From JANPCX01 sp966211815 (GTDB lineage: Bacteria > Pseudomonadota > Gammaproteobacteria > Burkholderiales > Burkholderiaceae_C), in the NCBI GenBank assembly GCA_966211815.1, contig CBIHOD010000017.1:1-64000 (forward strand): a stretch of DNA of 64,000 nt, written 5' to 3'. The stretch's first letter is position 1, and each line of letters opens with the position of its first letter. Positions 19,955 to 30,665 of this stretch are shown in pieces. The notes beneath the pieces are model-generated. The model saw nothing but the letters and a program-made list of their open reading frames with translations, was not told where the DNA came from and did not search any database. The position numbers and the translations under genes were made by a program.

Positions 19955-20160
19955 GGGGAGCCTCGGGTTGTCCGGCGCGGATGCGCCGCCGCGATTTTGA
20001 ATGACGCCTTCATCCATCCGCCCCGTCCCGCGCTGCCGCGCCGCAGGCTTCGGATCGTCGCCTTGGCGGCGTCCCGGCCGGCCACTAACGCCCTGTCACA
20101 ACCGGCGCCGCGGGGCTGCGCTACCCTGCGCCTCCCACCGCAAACGCCTGGAGAACCACG

Positions 20161-20532
20161 ATGCCGCGCGCCGCGCTCGCCGACAACCAACTGCACCCCG
20201 CCATCCGCGACGAGGTGGTCAACTGGCACGCCGACATCGTGCACAACGTGCAGGCCGCCGCCCATTCCCACCCCGTGCTGGTGGTGGGCATGGCGTTGAA
20301 CCCGTTCTGCCGGCTGGCGCGCCGGGCGCTGGGCGCGGCCGGCGTGGCCCACCAGTACCTGGAGTACGGCAGCTACTTCAGCCAATGGAAGCGGCGCCTG
20401 GCGCTGAAGATGTGGGCCGGCTGGCCGACCTTCCCGATGGTGTTCGTCAAAGGCGCGCTCATCGGCGGCAGCGCCGACTTGAAGACCCTGATCGCCACCG
20501 GCGAATTGAACCGCCTGCTTGGCGAAGCTTGA
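20161..20532 (+). CDS. Glutaredoxin-like thiol protein
   Basis: 123 residues with a glutaredoxin fold. HPVLVVGMALNPFCRLARRALGAAGV holds a single-cysteine (monothiol) active site NPFC, followed by the cis-proline segment GWPTFPMVFVKGALIGGSADLKTLIATGEL, the glutathione-binding part of glutaredoxins. An N-terminal extension of about 35 residues (QLHPAIRDEVVNWHADIVHNV) precedes the domain. Probably a cytoplasmic oxidoreductase or glutathione-dependent carrier. The next gene, a GST-like protein, is 77 bases downstream in the same direction. Confidence 0.85.
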   Translation: MPRAALADNQLHPAIRDEVVNWHADIVHNVQAAAHSHPVLVVGMALNPFCRLARRALGAAGVAHQYLEYGSYFSQWKRRLALKMWAGWPTFPMVFVKGALIGGSADLKTLIATGELNRLLGEA

Positions 20533-20609
20533 CCGCCGCGGCGGCATACTCGGCGCTCGACGCGCGTCGCCGCCGCGCACCCTCCCATCGCCTTGCCGGA
20601 GACGACGCC

Positions 20610-21248
20610 ATGCAATTGATCGGAATGCTCGATTCGCCCTACGTGCGCCGCGTCGCGGTCTCGTTGCAGTTGCTGGGCATCGGCTTCGAGCACCGCTCGA
20701 TCTCGGTTTTCCGCGGCTTCGAACAGTTCCAGGGCATCAACCCGGTGGTCAAGGCGCCCACCCTGGTCTGCGACGACGGCACGGTGCTGATGGACTCGCA
20801 ACTCATCCTCGACCACGCCGAAACCGTCGCGCCCGGCAGCCGGTCCCTCATGCCGGCGTCGCCGGCCGAGCGCCTGCGGCTGCTGCGCATCGTCGGCCTG
20901 GCGATGGCGGCCTGTGAGAAGAGCGTGCAGATCGTCTACGAACGCCAGCTGCGCCCGGCCGAGAAGCTGCACGAGCCCTGGCTGTCGCGGGTCACCGGCC
21001 AGCTGCTGGCCGCCTATGGCGAGCTGGAGGCCGAACTCGCGCGCCGCCCGCTGGCCGCGCAACGCGAGGCCATCGACCAGGCCGGCGTTTCCACCGCGGT
21101 GGCCTGGCGCTTCACCCAGGCGATGCAGCCCGGCCTGGTCGACGCCGCCCGCCACCCCAGGCTGCAGGCGTTCTCCGACGCGGCCGAGCGTTTGCCCGAA
21201 TTCCTGGCAGCACCGCACGGCGAAGGCACGGTCGCCCGTGCGGGCTGA
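20610..21248 (+). CDS. Glutathione S-transferase-like protein
   Basis: 212 residues. The N-terminal thioredoxin-like domain (MQLIGMLDSPYVRRVAVSLQLLGIGFEHRSIS) has the serine-type SPYVRR active-site start of YibF/Zeta-like GSTs. NPVVKAPTLVCDDGTVLMDSQLILDHAE is the glutathione-binding region. The helical C-terminal half includes VSTAVAWRFTQAM. Stop codon and the following hydrolase start overlap. The role could be detoxification or reduction of a small electrophile; the substrate is unknown. Confidence 0.88.
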   Translation: MQLIGMLDSPYVRRVAVSLQLLGIGFEHRSISVFRGFEQFQGINPVVKAPTLVCDDGTVLMDSQLILDHAETVAPGSRSLMPASPAERLRLLRIVGLAMAACEKSVQIVYERQLRPAEKLHEPWLSRVTGQLLAAYGELEAELARRPLAAQREAIDQAGVSTAVAWRFTQAMQPGLVDAARHPRLQAFSDAAERLPEFLAAPHGEGTVARAG

Positions 21249-22749
21249 GCGCACCGGCACGCGGGGGCTGGCGCGCCGGTTCGCCGCGGCGGCCCTGGCT
21301 GCCGGATGGGGGCTGGCGGCGGCCCAAGGCGCGCTGGAACCCTGCCGCGTCCCCGGCGTCGCCCACGAAGTGCGCTGTGGCTCGGTCCAGCGCCCGCTGG
21401 AAGCCTCGCGGCCGCAGGGGCCGGCGATCGCGGTGCACTACGCCGTGCTGCCCGCCGTGGCCCGGCGCAAGCTGCCGGACCCGGTCTTCCTGATCGCCGG
21501 CGGGCCGGGCCAGAGCGCGGTCGAGCTGATGCCCCAGCTGCTGCCTTTTTTCGCCCGGCTGAACCAGCGGCGCGACATCGTCTTCGTCGACCAGCGCGGC
21601 ACCGGCCGGTCCACGCCGCTGCGCTGCGAGCCCGACCCGGCCCGGGGCGACCTGGCCGCCTGGGCCCGCGGCGCCGACCCGGCCTCGGCCGCCGCCGAAG
21701 CGTCGGCCTGCCTGAAGGCGCTGCAGGCCTTGCCCTGGGTGACCCGCCCCGGCGACATCGCCCAGTTCACCACCGTCCAGGCGATGCAGGACCTGGACGC
21801 GGTCCGCGAACGGCTCGGCGCGCGCCAGGTGAACCTCGTCGCAGCCTCGTACGGCACCCGGGCCGCGCTCGACTACCAGCGACAGTTCCCCGCCGCGGTG
21901 CGGCGCCTGGTGCTGGACGGCCTCGCGCCGCCCGACATGGCCCTGCACCGCAGCAGCTCCGACGATGCCCAGGCCGCGCTCGAGGCCGTGTGGAAGGCCT
22001 GCGACGCCGAAGCCGCCTGCAAGCGACGCCACGGCGACCTGCGCGCCACCTGGGCCGCGCTGTTGGCCGGCCTGCCCCGCGAGGTGCAGGTGGCCGACCC
22101 GCGCACCGGCCGGCGCGAAGCCGTGCGGCTGACCGCCGGGATGCTGCAGGCCGCGGTGCGCGCGCCGCTGTATTCGCCGGCCCTGGCCGCCGCGCTGCCG
22201 CAGGCGGTGGCCGACGCGTCGCAGGACCGCTTCGAAGGCATCGTCGGCCTGTTCAGCGCGGTGGGCTCGTCTCGGCAGGGGCCGCAGGTCTACATGGGCA
22301 TGCACCTGTCGGTGGTGTGCGCGGAAGACGTCGCGCACGCGCCGGCCGGCGAAAAGGGCGACGACGACGGTGCGCGCCGCTATGAGGCGGTCTGCGGCGC
22401 CTGGCCGCGCGCCGCCGTGCCCGAGGCCTTCTACCGCCTCGGCCCGGGCAGCGCGCCGGCGCTGCTGCTCAGCGGCGGCGCCGACCCGGTCACCCCGCCG
22501 CGCCACGGCGAGCGCGTGCGCCGGGCCCTGGGCGCGGCGGCGCGCCATGTGGTCGTGCCCAACGCCGGCCATGGCGTGATGGCGCTGGGCTGCATGCCCG
22601 ACGTGGTGTTCCGCTTCATCGACGCCGCCGACGCGGCCGCGGCCGGGCGGGTCGACGCGGACTGCGCCGCCGGACTGCCGCGCCCCTTCGCCTTCTCGCC
22701 GCCGGCCGGGGCGGCCGACGGCGCGCTGTCCAGGCCTGTCGCACCATGA
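21238..22749 (+). CDS. Exported alpha/beta hydrolase (TAP/prolyl aminopeptidase-like)
   Basis: About 503 residues from a GTG start at 21238 that overlaps the preceding stop; no nearer ATG precedes the signal-like stretch (LARRFAAAALAAGWGLAAAQG). It is a serine hydrolase: oxyanion HG-like block FLIAGGPGQSAVEL, DQRGTGRSTPLRC, nucleophile serine in VAASYGTRAALDY, aspartate in SGGADPVTPPRHGE and histidine in NAGHGVMALGC. This pattern is typical of exported tripeptidyl aminopeptidase (TAP-like) proteins. Several cysteine pairs suit a periplasmic location. The stop overlaps the ABC ATPase start (ATGA), so it is part of one operon with the exporter. Confidence 0.85.
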   Translation: MRAERTGTRGLARRFAAAALAAGWGLAAAQGALEPCRVPGVAHEVRCGSVQRPLEASRPQGPAIAVHYAVLPAVARRKLPDPVFLIAGGPGQSAVELMPQLLPFFARLNQRRDIVFVDQRGTGRSTPLRCEPDPARGDLAAWARGADPASAAAEASACLKALQALPWVTRPGDIAQFTTVQAMQDLDAVRERLGARQVNLVAASYGTRAALDYQRQFPAAVRRLVLDGLAPPDMALHRSSSDDAQAALEAVWKACDAEAACKRRHGDLRATWAALLAGLPREVQVADPRTGRREAVRLTAGMLQAAVRAPLYSPALAAALPQAVADASQDRFEGIVGLFSAVGSSRQGPQVYMGMHLSVVCAEDVAHAPAGEKGDDDGARRYEAVCGAWPRAAVPEAFYRLGPGSAPALLLSGGADPVTPPRHGERVRRALGAAARHVVVPNAGHGVMALGCMPDVVFRFIDAADAAAAGRVDADCAAGLPRPFAFSPPAGAADGALSRPVAP

Positions 22750-23564
22750 TCGAACTGGTTCATCTGGCCAAGAGTTTCAAAGGCGCCCGTCCGGCCGGTC
22801 AGAAGTGGTGGCAGCGGCGGGCGCCGGACCGGGTCGCGGCGGTGCGCGACGTGAGCTTCGCCGCCCCCGACGGCCAGATCACCGGCCTGCTCGGCCCGAA
22901 CGGCGCGGGCAAGACCACCAGCCTGCGCATGCTGGCCGGCCTGATCGAGCCCGACGCGGGCGAACTGAGCGTCGGCGGCGTGCCGGTGCGGCGGCGGCCG
23001 CGGGAAGCGCTGGCGCGCATGGGCGTGCTGTCGGACGCGCGCGGGCTTTACCCGCGGCTGTCGGCGCGCGAGAACATCGTCTACTACGGCCGGCTGCAGG
23101 GCCTGGACGCGGGCACCGCCCACCAGCGCGCCGCCCACCTCGCCGAGGTGCTGGAGATGCGGCCGCTGCTGGACCGCCGGGTCGAAGGCTTCAGCCAGGG
23201 CGAGCGCATGAAGACCGCGCTGGCCCGCGCGCTCGTGCACGACCCGGCCCACATCGTGCTGGACGAACCCACCAACGGCCTGGATGTGCTCGCCACCCGC
23301 GCGCTGCGCCGGGCCCTGCGCCATTTCGCCAGCCCCGCCGGCGGCGGCAAGTGCGTCGTCTTCTCCAGCCACATCATGCAAGAGGTGGAGCGCCTGTGCG
23401 ACCGCGTCGTCGTCGTGGCCGGCGGCCGCACCGTGGCCGCCGGCACGGTGGAAGAGCTTTGCGAGCGCACCGGCGAGACCGACTTCGAGGACGCCTTCGT
23501 GGCGCTGGCCTTCGCCGACGCCGCCTCGCTGCAAGAGACCCGGCCGGAAGGGGCCGCGCCATGA
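22746..23564 (+). CDS. natA: ABC exporter ATPase, NatA-like
   Basis: ATP-binding subunit, 272 residues, like NatA of the Na+ efflux ABC family. Walker A GPNGAGKTTSLRM, signature FSQGERMKTALARALVHD, Walker B HIVLDEPTNGLDVLATR and H-loop FSSHIMQEVERLCDRV are present. An insertion (ARPAGQKWWQRRAPDRV) early in the domain is a NatA trait. Start and stop overlap its neighbours, giving tight coupling to the permease. Sodium or another exported substrate is inferred from family only. Confidence 0.9.
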   Translation: MIELVHLAKSFKGARPAGQKWWQRRAPDRVAAVRDVSFAAPDGQITGLLGPNGAGKTTSLRMLAGLIEPDAGELSVGGVPVRRRPREALARMGVLSDARGLYPRLSARENIVYYGRLQGLDAGTAHQRAAHLAEVLEMRPLLDRRVEGFSQGERMKTALARALVHDPAHIVLDEPTNGLDVLATRALRRALRHFASPAGGGKCVVFSSHIMQEVERLCDRVVVVAGGRTVAAGTVEELCERTGETDFEDAFVALAFADAASLQETRPEGAAP

Positions 23565-24769
23565 ACCGGGCGAAGCGGCCCCAAGCGGCCGGCGGCCTGC
23601 CAGGGTTCTGGCGCGCCTGCGCGGCGGTGTTCGGCAAGGAATGGCGGGACGCGTTGCGCGACCGGCGCACGCTGGCGGTGGTGCTCTTTTCCAGCGTGCT
23701 CATGGGACCGCTGGTGCTGATGGCGCTGTCCAGCCTGCTGGCTTCCTTCGAGACGCGGGCCGAGTCGCGCGAGCTGTGGGCCCGCGGCCTGGCCGCGGCG
23801 CCGCTGCTGCGCAACTACGCCGAGCGCCAGGGCCTGAACCTGCGCGAGGCGCCGGACGACTACGAAGCCCAGTTGCGAAGCGGCCGGCTGCGGCACCCGG
23901 TGCTGGTCGTGCCTCCCGGCTTCGAAGCCGCGGTGGCGCGCGGCGAGCTGCCGGCGCTGGAAGTGGTGAGCGACAGCGCCAACAAGGCCAGCGAAGCCGG
24001 CGTGCACCGGGTGCAGCGACTGGTCGCGGGCTTCAACCAGGAGCGGGCCCAGCTCACGCTCGCGCTTCGCGGCGTGGCGCCCGAAACGCTGCGCAGCGCG
24101 CGGCTCGACGAGCGCGACCTGGCCAACAACCAGGCCCGCGCCATCCAGCTCACCGGCATGCTGCCCTTCTTCGTGATCATGGCCGTGCTCTACGGCGCGC
24201 TCAACGCGGCGCTGGACACCACCGCCGGCGAACGCGAGCGCGGCTCGCTCGAACCGCTGCTGGCCAACCCGATGCGCCGCGGCGCCCTGGTGCTGGGCAA
24301 GTGGGGCGCGGTCACCGCGCTGAGCCTGCTCGTCGCGGCGCTGAGCTGCTTCAGCTTCATCCCGGCCCAATGGCTGATCCGAAGCGACAGCCTGCAGGCG
24401 CTGTTCCAGTACGGCCCGCGGGAGGCGCTGTGGTTCGTGGCGGTGCTCGCGCCGTTCGCGGCGATGCTGTCGGCGGTGCTGATGGCGGTGGCGCTGCGCT
24501 GCAAGAGCGTCAAGGAGGCGCAGGCCAACAGCAGCGTGGTGGTGATGGCCGCCTCGCTGCTGCCGCTGGTGGCGGTGTTCGACCAGGAAGGCGACGCGCC
24601 TTGGCACCTGTGGGTGCCGGCCCTGGCGCAGCACGCCTTGATGACCCGGGTCCTCAAGGGCGAGCCGCCCTCGCCGCTGGAACTGCTGCCGCCGCTGGCG
24701 GTCGGCGCGCTGCTGACACTGCTCGGCGTGTGGGCGGTGGCGCGGATGCTGTCGCGGGCCGTGCGCTGA
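23561..24769 (+). CDS. natB: ABC exporter permease, NatB-like
   Basis: Membrane subunit of 402 residues (ABC-2 type, NatB family). First helix after the KEWRDALRDRRTLAVVLFSSVLMGPLVLMALSSL block, then a large extracytoplasmic domain of about 150 residues, then a run of five helices from MLPFFVIMAVLYGALNAALDTTAGERERGSLEPLL onward, the NatB/YhgE-style core. Start overlaps the ATPase stop. Together with the exported peptidase-like protein at 21238 the trio forms one operon, hinting that the exporter and hydrolase may be functionally linked, which is inference. Confidence 0.9.
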   Translation: MNRAKRPQAAGGLPGFWRACAAVFGKEWRDALRDRRTLAVVLFSSVLMGPLVLMALSSLLASFETRAESRELWARGLAAAPLLRNYAERQGLNLREAPDDYEAQLRSGRLRHPVLVVPPGFEAAVARGELPALEVVSDSANKASEAGVHRVQRLVAGFNQERAQLTLALRGVAPETLRSARLDERDLANNQARAIQLTGMLPFFVIMAVLYGALNAALDTTAGERERGSLEPLLANPMRRGALVLGKWGAVTALSLLVAALSCFSFIPAQWLIRSDSLQALFQYGPREALWFVAVLAPFAAMLSAVLMAVALRCKSVKEAQANSSVVVMAASLLPLVAVFDQEGDAPWHLWVPALAQHALMTRVLKGEPPSPLELLPPLAVGALLTLLGVWAVARMLSRAVR

Positions 24770-24799
24770 CCGCCGGCCGGCGGAGGTGGGGACGCCCCT

Positions 24800-26383
24800 T
24801 CAGGCCTGGGCCGGCGGCGGCGCGGCCTGCTGGGCCAGCTTGAAGGCGGACATCAGGGCATCCAGGCGCTCCGCCTGACGCTTCAGGCTTTCGGTCGCGG
24901 CGGTGGCCTGCTCGACCAGGGCCGCGTTCTGCTGGGTCATGCCTTCCAGGTTGGCCACGGTGCCGCCGGTGGCGCGGATCTCGGCGAGTTGCTGCGAGGA
25001 CTCCGCCGACACCTGGAGCACCGTCTCGGTGAGGGCCTGCACCGACGAGACGATCTCGTCCATCGCCGCGCCCGCGCCGCGCACGAAGCCCGCGCCGGCG
25101 TCGGTCTGCCTGATCGACTCGGTGATCAGCCGCTTCACCTCGGCGGCCGCGTCGGCGCTGCGGCGCGCCAGCGACTGCACCTCGCTGGCCACCACCGAGA
25201 AGCCGCGTCCGTGCTCGCCGGCGCGCGCGGCCTCCACCGAGGCGTTCAGCGCCAGGATGTTGGTCTGGAAGGCGATCGCGTCGATGACGCCGATGACCTC
25301 GCCCACGCGGCGCGATTCGGCGTGGATGTTGTTCATGGCGGACACGACCTGGCCCACCATCTCGCCGCCGGACAACGCCGCGGCGCGGGCGGCGTCGGCC
25401 AGCGCGCTGGCGCGGTCGGACGCCTCGCTGGCGCGGGTGATGGCCTGGGTGAGTTCGCCCATCGCCGAATGCGCCTGGGCCAGGTGGGCGGCCGCGGATT
25501 CGGTGCGGTGCGACAGGTCCTGGTTGCCCGAAGCGATCTCGGTGGAGGCGGTGGTGATCGAGCGCGCGGTGTGCTGGATGTCCTCGACCAGGCGCGACAG
25601 CGAACCTTGCATCGTGTCCAGCGAACCCATCAGCTGGGCCATCTCGTCGCCGCCGCGCACCCGCACCGGCGTGCTCAGGTCGCCCTGGGCGATGGCACGC
25701 GCCAGCACCTGGGCGGAGGACAGCGGGCGCAGGATGGAGCGCCCGGTGATCCACAGCAGCAGGATGATCGCCGTCAACAGCGTCGCCGCCAGGCCCAGGG
25801 CCATGCCCGAGCCCCAGCGGCCGCGCTGCACCGCGTCCTGGCGGCCCTGTTCCGCGGCCGCCAGCAGCAGGCCGTAGAAGCTTTCCGAGCCTTTCTCGGC
25901 GGCCGCGAAGTCTTCCTTCACCCGGCCCATCATCCGGTTGGCGGAGGAGGCGTTGTCGAAGACGCCGTCCTTCACCCGCGCCACCACCCTGTCGAAGCCT
26001 TCGGCGTACCGGTTCAGGCCGCCCTGCACGGTTTCGATGGCGCGCTGGGCCTCCTCGCCGGCCTGGCGCTGCCCCAGCGCCTGCAGGCGTGAGCGCACCG
26101 CCGCCATGGTCTGGCGCCACTGCTTGTGCGCCTGCTCCACCTGCGCGGCGCTCTCCATCTCGATGAAGATGTCTTTTTCATGCCGGCGCAGCAGGCCGAG
26201 GTCGCGGTTGAGTTCGGCCACCTGGCGCAGCGTGGCGAGTTCGCCGTCGACGAAGCGGCCGACCACGGCCTGGCTCGACTGGGCGATGTACACCGCCAGG
26301 CCGCCGAGCGCGGCCAGCGCCACGCCCACGCACAGGGCGGCGGCAATCAAGCGGTTCTTGATCGAAAGGTTTGCCAGCAACAC
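24800..26383 (-). CDS. Methyl-accepting chemotaxis protein
   Basis: Transmembrane chemoreceptor, 527 residues. Helix 1 at about 10-32 (LIAAALCVGVALAALGGLAVYIA), a periplasmic four-helix-bundle sensor at about 35-190, helix 2 (GLAATLLTAIILLLWITG), HAMP, then the signalling domain with the highly conserved hairpin tip EVIGVIDAIAFQTNILALNASVEAARAGEHGRGFSVVASEV. The C-terminus ends in an AQQAAPPPAQA tail without a CheR-binding pentapeptide. The ligand is unknown. No che genes are nearby, so it is an orphan receptor. Confidence 0.95.
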   Translation of the reverse strand: MLLANLSIKNRLIAAALCVGVALAALGGLAVYIAQSSQAVVGRFVDGELATLRQVAELNRDLGLLRRHEKDIFIEMESAAQVEQAHKQWRQTMAAVRSRLQALGQRQAGEEAQRAIETVQGGLNRYAEGFDRVVARVKDGVFDNASSANRMMGRVKEDFAAAEKGSESFYGLLLAAAEQGRQDAVQRGRWGSGMALGLAATLLTAIILLLWITGRSILRPLSSAQVLARAIAQGDLSTPVRVRGGDEMAQLMGSLDTMQGSLSRLVEDIQHTARSITTASTEIASGNQDLSHRTESAAAHLAQAHSAMGELTQAITRASEASDRASALADAARAAALSGGEMVGQVVSAMNNIHAESRRVGEVIGVIDAIAFQTNILALNASVEAARAGEHGRGFSVVASEVQSLARRSADAAAEVKRLITESIRQTDAGAGFVRGAGAAMDEIVSSVQALTETVLQVSAESSQQLAEIRATGGTVANLEGMTQQNAALVEQATAATESLKRQAERLDALMSAFKLAQQAAPPPAQA

Positions 26384-26400
26384 AAAGTTTCCTTGAGGCG

Positions 26401-26433
26401 GAGAAAAACAAGGCCACCTCGCTGGGTGGCCTT
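26401..26433 (-). terminator. Rho-independent terminator of the porin gene
   Basis: Perfect 9-bp stem AAGGCCACC (26410-26418) and GGTGGCCTT (26425-26433) with a 6-base loop. On the minus strand the stem is followed by TGTTTTTCTC. It lies about 50 bases after the porin stop codon and before the chemoreceptor gene. Confidence 0.88.
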
Positions 26434-26484
26434 AGTCAAAGGCGGATCGTTGCAAGGACAGGGCTCAGCCGCCCCGTTTTTTTC

Positions 26485-27546
26485 TCAGAAGTTGTGACGT
26501 AATCCCAACTCGTAGCCGGTGCTCTTGCCGCCGGGGGTGACGGGGGCCACGCCCAGGTTGAAGGTGCGCCCGGTGCCCTTGTTGTCCACCTGGGAGGCGG
26601 TGGCGTACAGCGCGGTGCGCTTGGACAGGTCGTGCACGTAGCCGACGGCCAGCTGCCGGGCGTCGTTGGCGACGCGCTTGCTGTCGAGCTGGGTGTAGTG
26701 GGCGCGGATCTGGCCGTTGCCGACGTCCCACTGCGTGCCGACCATCGCGGTGGAGGTCTTGGTGGCGCCCACTTTGTTCTCGCCCCAGAGCAGCATGACC
26801 TTCGCCGGGCCGATCTTGTAGTTGGCCGCGACGTTGCTCTGCTTGTAGTCGCCGGTGGCGTAGTCGGTCTTGCCGGTGGCCACCGCCAGGCCGAGGGGGC
26901 CGGCCGCGTAGGCCAGGCGGATGCCGACGTATTTGCCGTCGTCCTCGGCGGGGCCGGGGCCCTGCTCGCCCAGCGCGTAGGCGACGTGGCCGCTGAAACC
27001 GGCCAGCGTGGGGGTGAAGTAGTTCAGGCCGTTGGAGGCGCGCACGTTGGTGCGCGGCGTGGTGCCGCCGGCGGCCACCGGGTAGAACAGCGTGCTGGAC
27101 GCGCCCACGCCGTTGGTGCCGAACGGGTGCGTGGTGGCGCCCAGGCTGGTGAAGCTCGGCACGAAGTCGCGGCCGGCGCGCAGCTCGCCCCAGCCGCCCA
27201 GCAGGCTCACCGTGGAGCGGCGGCCGAACAGCGCGTTGGCCACCGAGTCGATGTTGTTGCTGCTGGTGGCCCCCGCGACGCCGGTGTCGGGGCTGAAGCC
27301 GTTTTCGAGCCAGAAGCCGGCCTTCAGGCCGCCGCCCAGGTCCTCGGTGCCGCGCACGCCGAAACGGGAGTTGCTGTTGCCGCCTTCTAGGAAGCGGTCC
27401 AGCGAGCTGGCGCCCGAGGCGCTGGTGTGGTTCACGGCGGCGTCGACCACGCCGAAGACGGTGACGTTCTGAGCCTGGGCCGCCATGGAAAGCGCCGCGG
27501 CGCCGGCTGCGATGAGGACTTTGTTCTTGTGGGTGCGCTGGGGCAT
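26485..27546 (-). CDS. Gram-negative outer-membrane porin
   Basis: Trimeric general porin of the betaproteobacterial (OmpC/Porin_4) type, 353 residues. The signal peptide ends AAQAQ, then the mature start NVTVFGVVDAAVNHTS, the SRFGVRGTEDLGGGLKAGFWLENGF strand region and repeated amphipathic beta strands follow. The final residues GYELGLRHNF end in phenylalanine, required for outer-membrane insertion by Bam. Monocistronic: a terminator follows, and a palindromic operator candidate lies 65-100 bases upstream. Confidence 0.95.
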   Translation of the reverse strand: MPQRTHKNKVLIAAGAAALSMAAQAQNVTVFGVVDAAVNHTSASGASSLDRFLEGGNSNSRFGVRGTEDLGGGLKAGFWLENGFSPDTGVAGATSSNNIDSVANALFGRRSTVSLLGGWGELRAGRDFVPSFTSLGATTHPFGTNGVGASSTLFYPVAAGGTTPRTNVRASNGLNYFTPTLAGFSGHVAYALGEQGPGPAEDDGKYVGIRLAYAAGPLGLAVATGKTDYATGDYKQSNVAANYKIGPAKVMLLWGENKVGATKTSTAMVGTQWDVGNGQIRAHYTQLDSKRVANDARQLAVGYVHDLSKRTALYATASQVDNKGTGRTFNLGVAPVTPGGKSTGYELGLRHNF

Positions 27547-27611
27547 GTCTCGTCTCCGGGGTGAAAGAGACGGCCATGCTAGGCGGCGCGCGTTCCGGCG
27601 CGCCTGCGGGC

Positions 27612-27647
27612 ACTACGTAGGGGATGTGTGGAAGCTACGTACGTAGT
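27612..27647. promoter_or_regulatory. Candidate operator: TACGTA palindromes upstream of porin
   Basis: ACTACGTA (27612-27619) and TACGTAGT (27640-27647) form an inverted pair, and the right copy is embedded in the perfect 12-bp palindrome CTACGTACGTAG (27635-27646). The elements lie 66-101 bases before the porin start. This looks like a dimeric regulator's binding site; the regulator is unknown. Confidence 0.5.
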
Positions 27648-27689
27648 CCCGGGCCGCGCCACCGCTTTCCGCCACACCTTTCGGTGGGC

Positions 27690-27717
27690 AAAAAAGACAC
27701 CGCCCGAAGGCGGTGTC
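27690..27717 (-). terminator. Rho-independent terminator of maeB
   Basis: Perfect 9-bp stem GACACCGCC (27696-27704), tetraloop CGAA, GGCGGTGTC (27709-27717). On the minus strand it runs straight into TTTTTT. It starts 22 bases after the malic enzyme stop codon. Confidence 0.92.
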
Positions 27718-27738
27718 GCGTTCGCGGCGACCCAGGGC

Positions 27739-30045
<2,307 letters not shown>

Positions 30046-30665
30046 GTGGGTTTTCCTTGGTGCGGCGGCTCGCGCCGCGATTCCCGGACGCGCGGGTTCA
30101 TCGGGGACGCCGCGGTGTCGCCGGATCGCGGCGGCGCCAGGGCCCGCGAACGCTGCGGTGCCGGTGGGGACGGGGTGACGGTGGCAGGTTCGGCGACGCC
30201 CCGGCGAGGCGGAACGCGCCGCGAGGGTTCGCCCGGGGGCCGCCACGTCTGCTGCGTCCTGCGCCTTGCCCGAGTCCTTTTGAGAAGCAACGCATCCGGC
30301 ATCCGTCGTGTCAACAGGCCCTACGACTCAGAAAAAGCGCAGCGCCCCCGCCAAAAAATGGGACCGAGAGGGTACCGCAGTTGGCGGGGCGCCGCCTTGC
30401 GGGCAACCACAATATGCGATCAAAGCATGGGTTCATGCGCCGCCTCCCCTCGCTGGCGCCCCACCGCGGCGAGCCCGGATGACCGGACACCCTGGACCCG
30501 GCCCCCACCCAGGGCCGTTTTTCGCGCGGTGCGGACGGGGCTCCGTGGTGAAACATGCGGTCGCCGGGTTCCAGCGTCCCTGGGGCAAAATCCCGCCCTG
30601 GTCCGCAGCAGCGGCTCGACCGTCCGGCCCCACCCCTTGCCCGTCCAGTAAAGGATCCCGTCACC
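30046..30665. other. 620-bp gene-free divergent region
   Basis: Lies between maeB (minus) and the polyamine-binding protein (plus). The part next to maeB is very GC-rich. A perfect TTGACA occurs on the minus strand at 30309-30314 about 265 bases before maeB, but the -10 sequence at the expected distance is poor (TTGCTT). A short AT-richer patch near 30320-30430 may hold the promoter for the plus-strand gene. No coding frame, RNA or strong inverted repeat was convincing. Confidence 0.35.
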
